In this document: positions 6,148 to 8,062 of the stretch, one piece after another
Numbering within the stretch: the first letter of the stretch is position 1
Layout: each line of letters starts with the position of its first letter
NCBI GenBank assembly: GCA_013041975.1
Contig: JABDQZ010000093.1
Location: 1-8,062 of the forward strand
Direction: 5' to 3'
Source: Gammaproteobacteria bacterium
Lineage (GTDB): Bacteria; Pseudomonadota; Gammaproteobacteria; Chromatiales; Chromatiaceae
DNA length: 8,062 nt
Position numbers and translations under genes: made by a program
Notes under the pieces: generated by a model
What the model saw: only the letters and a program-made list of their open reading frames with translations
Told to the model about the DNA's origin: nothing
Databases searched by the model: none

Positions 6148-7008
6148 ATGAAGTATGAAGATAAAGTCGGTGATGCACTGAAACAGCAACGGTTTCAAAT
6201 GCTTCAGGATATTGCAGAAGAGTTGTCAGGTGAGATTAGCTTTCCAACAACCTTTGACCTAACTATTCGTTTGCGAGATACATTATCAAACCCGGACTGG
6301 ACAGGCGATCAGGTTGCAGAATTATTAAAGGTTGAGCCATTAATATCTTCTCGTTTGCTCGGGCTGGTTAATTCTGCTGCATACAATACCACAGGCTCCG
6401 AAATTACAGATATTAAAACGGCACTAGTTCGTCTTGGTATAAATATTGTTCGGAATACAGCATTAAGTATCGCTATACAACAAATGCGTCGAGCAAAATC
6501 GCTGCATGTCTTTAAAGACCTTTCTCAACAGCTCTGGGATCATTCAATACGCACAGCGAGTACAGCGTATGTGCTTTCTAAACATTATGGAACCTATAAT
6601 CCTGACGAGGCAATGCTTGCAGGCATGATCCATGATATTGGAGCATTTTATTTACTCTATCGTGCTTCTCAGTATGAAGAATTGATTGCTCGTCCCGACA
6701 CGGTCAAGCATTTGATTTTTAGATGGCATGAAGGCATCGGGTCGCTGTTGTTAGAGACATTAGGGGTGCCTGAGGAAATTATTATAGCCATCCGTGAACA
6801 TGATGTTCCCCGTCCCAATAAAATCATCATAAAAACACTTTCAGATATAATTTATGTTGCAAATATTCTTGCTGGCAGCGAGTTTGAATTGGGGTTTATC
6901 GATTATAATGTCAATGAACAAAAATTATATGAAGTTATCCGGGAATATGATGGTATGACCGAAGAGGTTGATCAGTATGAGAATGAGTTACGAACTATTT
7001 TCTCTTGA
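6148..7008 (+). CDS. HDOD-domain signalling/regulatory protein
   Basis: This 286-residue cytoplasmic protein consists almost entirely of one HDOD domain (about 28-245), a divergent HD-superfamily fold found in bacterial signalling proteins and usually thought to act as a protein-interaction module. The early family region EPLISSRLLGLVNSAAYN (63-80), followed by ITDIKTALVRLGINIVRN (86-103), is characteristic. His132 and the His162-Asp163 pair in AGMIHDIGAFYLL are kept. The usual final Asp of the HD site appears to be Asn239 in YVANILAG, so catalysis is doubtful. His194 and His218 are also present, as in relatives. No receiver, GGDEF, EAL or other output domain is attached. The start has a weak GAG-type ribosome site about eight bases upstream. 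The gene faces away from the transport genes and is followed by the TIGR03790-like gene after 153 bases. Its partners are not evident. Confidence 0.9.
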   Translation: MKYEDKVGDALKQQRFQMLQDIAEELSGEISFPTTFDLTIRLRDTLSNPDWTGDQVAELLKVEPLISSRLLGLVNSAAYNTTGSEITDIKTALVRLGINIVRNTALSIAIQQMRRAKSLHVFKDLSQQLWDHSIRTASTAYVLSKHYGTYNPDEAMLAGMIHDIGAFYLLYRASQYEELIARPDTVKHLIFRWHEGIGSLLLETLGVPEEIIIAIREHDVPRPNKIIIKTLSDIIYVANILAGSEFELGFIDYNVNEQKLYEVIREYDGMTEEVDQYENELRTIFS

Positions 7009-7022
7009 TTTTATTTATCAAG
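7004..7022 (+). repeat. Small dyad over the HDOD stop codon
   Basis: CTTGAT (7004-7009) and ATCAAG (7017-7022) form a 6-bp AT-rich stem with a 7-base loop, overlapping the TGA stop. It is too weak, and lacks a following T-run, to be called a terminator. Further on, AGGCTA (7047-7052) and TAGCCT (7080-7085) could form a long-loop stem. No gene was seen in 7009-7161. Confidence 0.25.
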
Positions 7023-7161
7023 GTGATGTTTTGGGCAAAGGGAAGAAGGCTACAAAAAAAGCAGATTTGTTATCGGTTATAGCCTGTCAGGGACCAGAGC
7101 CAGAATTCAACTCAAAATGAATCATCATACAGCCAAGATCTGAAAACATTATAAATACCCT

Positions 7162-8062
7162 ATGATCAAAAAATTACTTCTATTCCTCACAGCAGCAGTA
7201 GTAATGATTATCGTAGTGATTTATTTTGAACCATTCTTGATTATTCAACATGAAATACAAAAATTTCCCAGCTCAAAACAGATTGCCGTCATTGTTAACG
7301 ATAGTGATCCTTTAAGTATTAAAATCGCAACGTATTATCAGCAAGCTCGTAATATTCCAGCAGAAAATATTATTCATGTGAATTTCAAATCAGAAAAGGA
7401 TTTTCTTGACTCCGAGACATTTGAAAATATCTTTAAATTCGTTAAAGAAAATACTCCTTCGCAGGTACAGGGTTATGTATTGACCTGGATGAAACCTTAT
7501 CGAGTTGGGTGCATGTCAATTACCATGGCGTTTGCGACGGGCTATGATTTAGAATTTTGCCCGAAAAAAATTCAGGGAATTAAATGTAAAATTCCAAAAA
7601 ATAATCCTTTTTATGCACAGCATGGTGTTATGCCCTGGAATGACTATAAGCTAAGACCCACTATGTTACTAGCGGCGGAAACATTTGACTTGGCAAAGGA
7701 ACTGATAGATCGAGGTGTTGCATCCGATTCGCAACAACCAGATGGAACAGCTTATCTTCTTTCCACATCGGATAAAAATCGTAATATCAGAGCTAGAAAA
7801 TATGATGAAATTCAAAAAAAGTGGTATAGCTCAAAGTTACAAGTCAAGGTGTTAAATCAAGACTTTCTACTTAATGAAAAAGATGTGATGTTTTATTTTA
7901 CTGGGAAGGCACACGTTAAACATCTTGATACCTTAAAGTTTATACCTGGTGCAGTCGCAGACCACTTGACTTCATTTGGCGGACAAATGAAAAGTGCGGA
8001 GCAAGGGGGGCAGATGAGTAGTTTGCGCTGGCTTGAGTCGGGTGCAACGGGCAGTTATGGGA
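7162..8062 (+). CDS. TIGR03790-like protein of unknown function, C-terminus cut by window edge
   Basis: The frame is open for 300 codons to the right edge. An in-frame stop at 7141 and no earlier start make the ATG at 7162 the first possible start, although no Shine-Dalgarno sequence is visible. Residues 4-22 form a single hydrophobic segment, either an uncleaved signal anchor or a signal peptide, so the body is probably extracytoplasmic. Conserved-looking blocks are VIVNDSDPLSIKIATYYQQA (43-62), ARNIPAENIIHVNF (62-75), LTWMKPYRVGCMSITMAFA (107-125), PGAVADHLTSFGGQM (262-276) and QMSSLRWLESGATGSYG (284-300). These match my memory of TIGR03790, an uncharacterised family that I recall being found mainly in bacteria with exosortase/PEP-CTERM sorting. 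That association is recalled, not shown here. The cysteines are 117, 133 and 142. The gene may be co-transcribed with HDOD or separate; the 153-base gap favours separate. No enzymatic role can be assigned. Confidence 0.75.
   Translation, partial: MIKKLLLFLTAAVVMIIVVIYFEPFLIIQHEIQKFPSSKQIAVIVNDSDPLSIKIATYYQQARNIPAENIIHVNFKSEKDFLDSETFENIFKFVKENTPSQVQGYVLTWMKPYRVGCMSITMAFATGYDLEFCPKKIQGIKCKIPKNNPFYAQHGVMPWNDYKLRPTMLLAAETFDLAKELIDRGVASDSQQPDGTAYLLSTSDKNRNIRARKYDEIQKKWYSSKLQVKVLNQDFLLNEKDVMFYFTGKAHVKHLDTLKFIPGAVADHLTSFGGQMKSAEQGGQMSSLRWLESGATGSYG

Noticed and set aside
8042..8055. An 11-base match (GCAACGGGCAG) shared with the minus strand near 3090-3100
   Set aside because: It is a single short match, with one copy inside a conserved protein block (GATGS), and no other repeat copies were seen; it is best explained by chance.
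1..8062. Search for CRISPR arrays, tRNA or rRNA genes, insertion sequences, toxin-antitoxin pairs or a new multi-gene defence system
   Set aside because: No regularly spaced repeats, transposase motifs, terminal repeats, cloverleaf signals or defence-type domains were seen by eye in the window.

Overview
The window looks like chromosomal DNA from a Gram-negative bacterium, most likely a gammaproteobacterium. The evidence is a tripartite TRAP transporter, an outer-membrane beta-barrel with a signal peptide, a probable lipoprotein, Shine-Dalgarno-led genes and a moderately AT-rich composition. The rightmost 2 kb appears more AT-rich than the TRAP genes. The lineage is inferred from general character; no rRNA or other marker gene is present.

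Layout. Six genes lie on the minus strand from the left edge to about 5.9 kb. In transcription order (right to left) they are a small orphan lipoprotein-like gene (5545-5904), an OFA-family major facilitator transporter (4028-5338), a DUF2490-type outer-membrane protein (3168-3845), and a TRAP operon. The operon holds the solute-binding protein dctP (1951-2955), the small permease dctQ (1258-1872) and the large permease dctM, which is cut by the left edge (1-1261). After a 243-base divergent spacer, two genes point right: an HDOD-domain protein (6148-7008) and a protein matching my memory of family TIGR03790, cut by the right edge (7162-8062).

How they work together. DctP binds an organic acid in the periplasm and passes it to the DctQM membrane complex, which is driven by an ion gradient. 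A canonical intrinsic terminator sits between dctP and dctQ and probably lets dctP be made in excess over the permease. The neighbouring OFA transporter is a second, unrelated route for small monocarboxylates or dicarboxylates. The left two thirds may therefore be an organic-acid uptake neighbourhood, with DUF2490 as a possible outer-membrane component (inference only). The OFA gene has the clearest promoter in the window: a perfect TATAAT with a 16-base inverted repeat directly upstream of the -35. The HDOD protein is a likely signalling or regulatory adaptor with no obvious link to transport.

I found no mobile element, CRISPR array, tRNA or rRNA, and no clearly new multi-gene system. The items most worth a second look are the TIGR03790-like gene at the right edge, the His/Cys-rich tail of the OFA transporter, the terminator inside the TRAP operon, and the unrecognised cysteine-containing lipoprotein-like gene.
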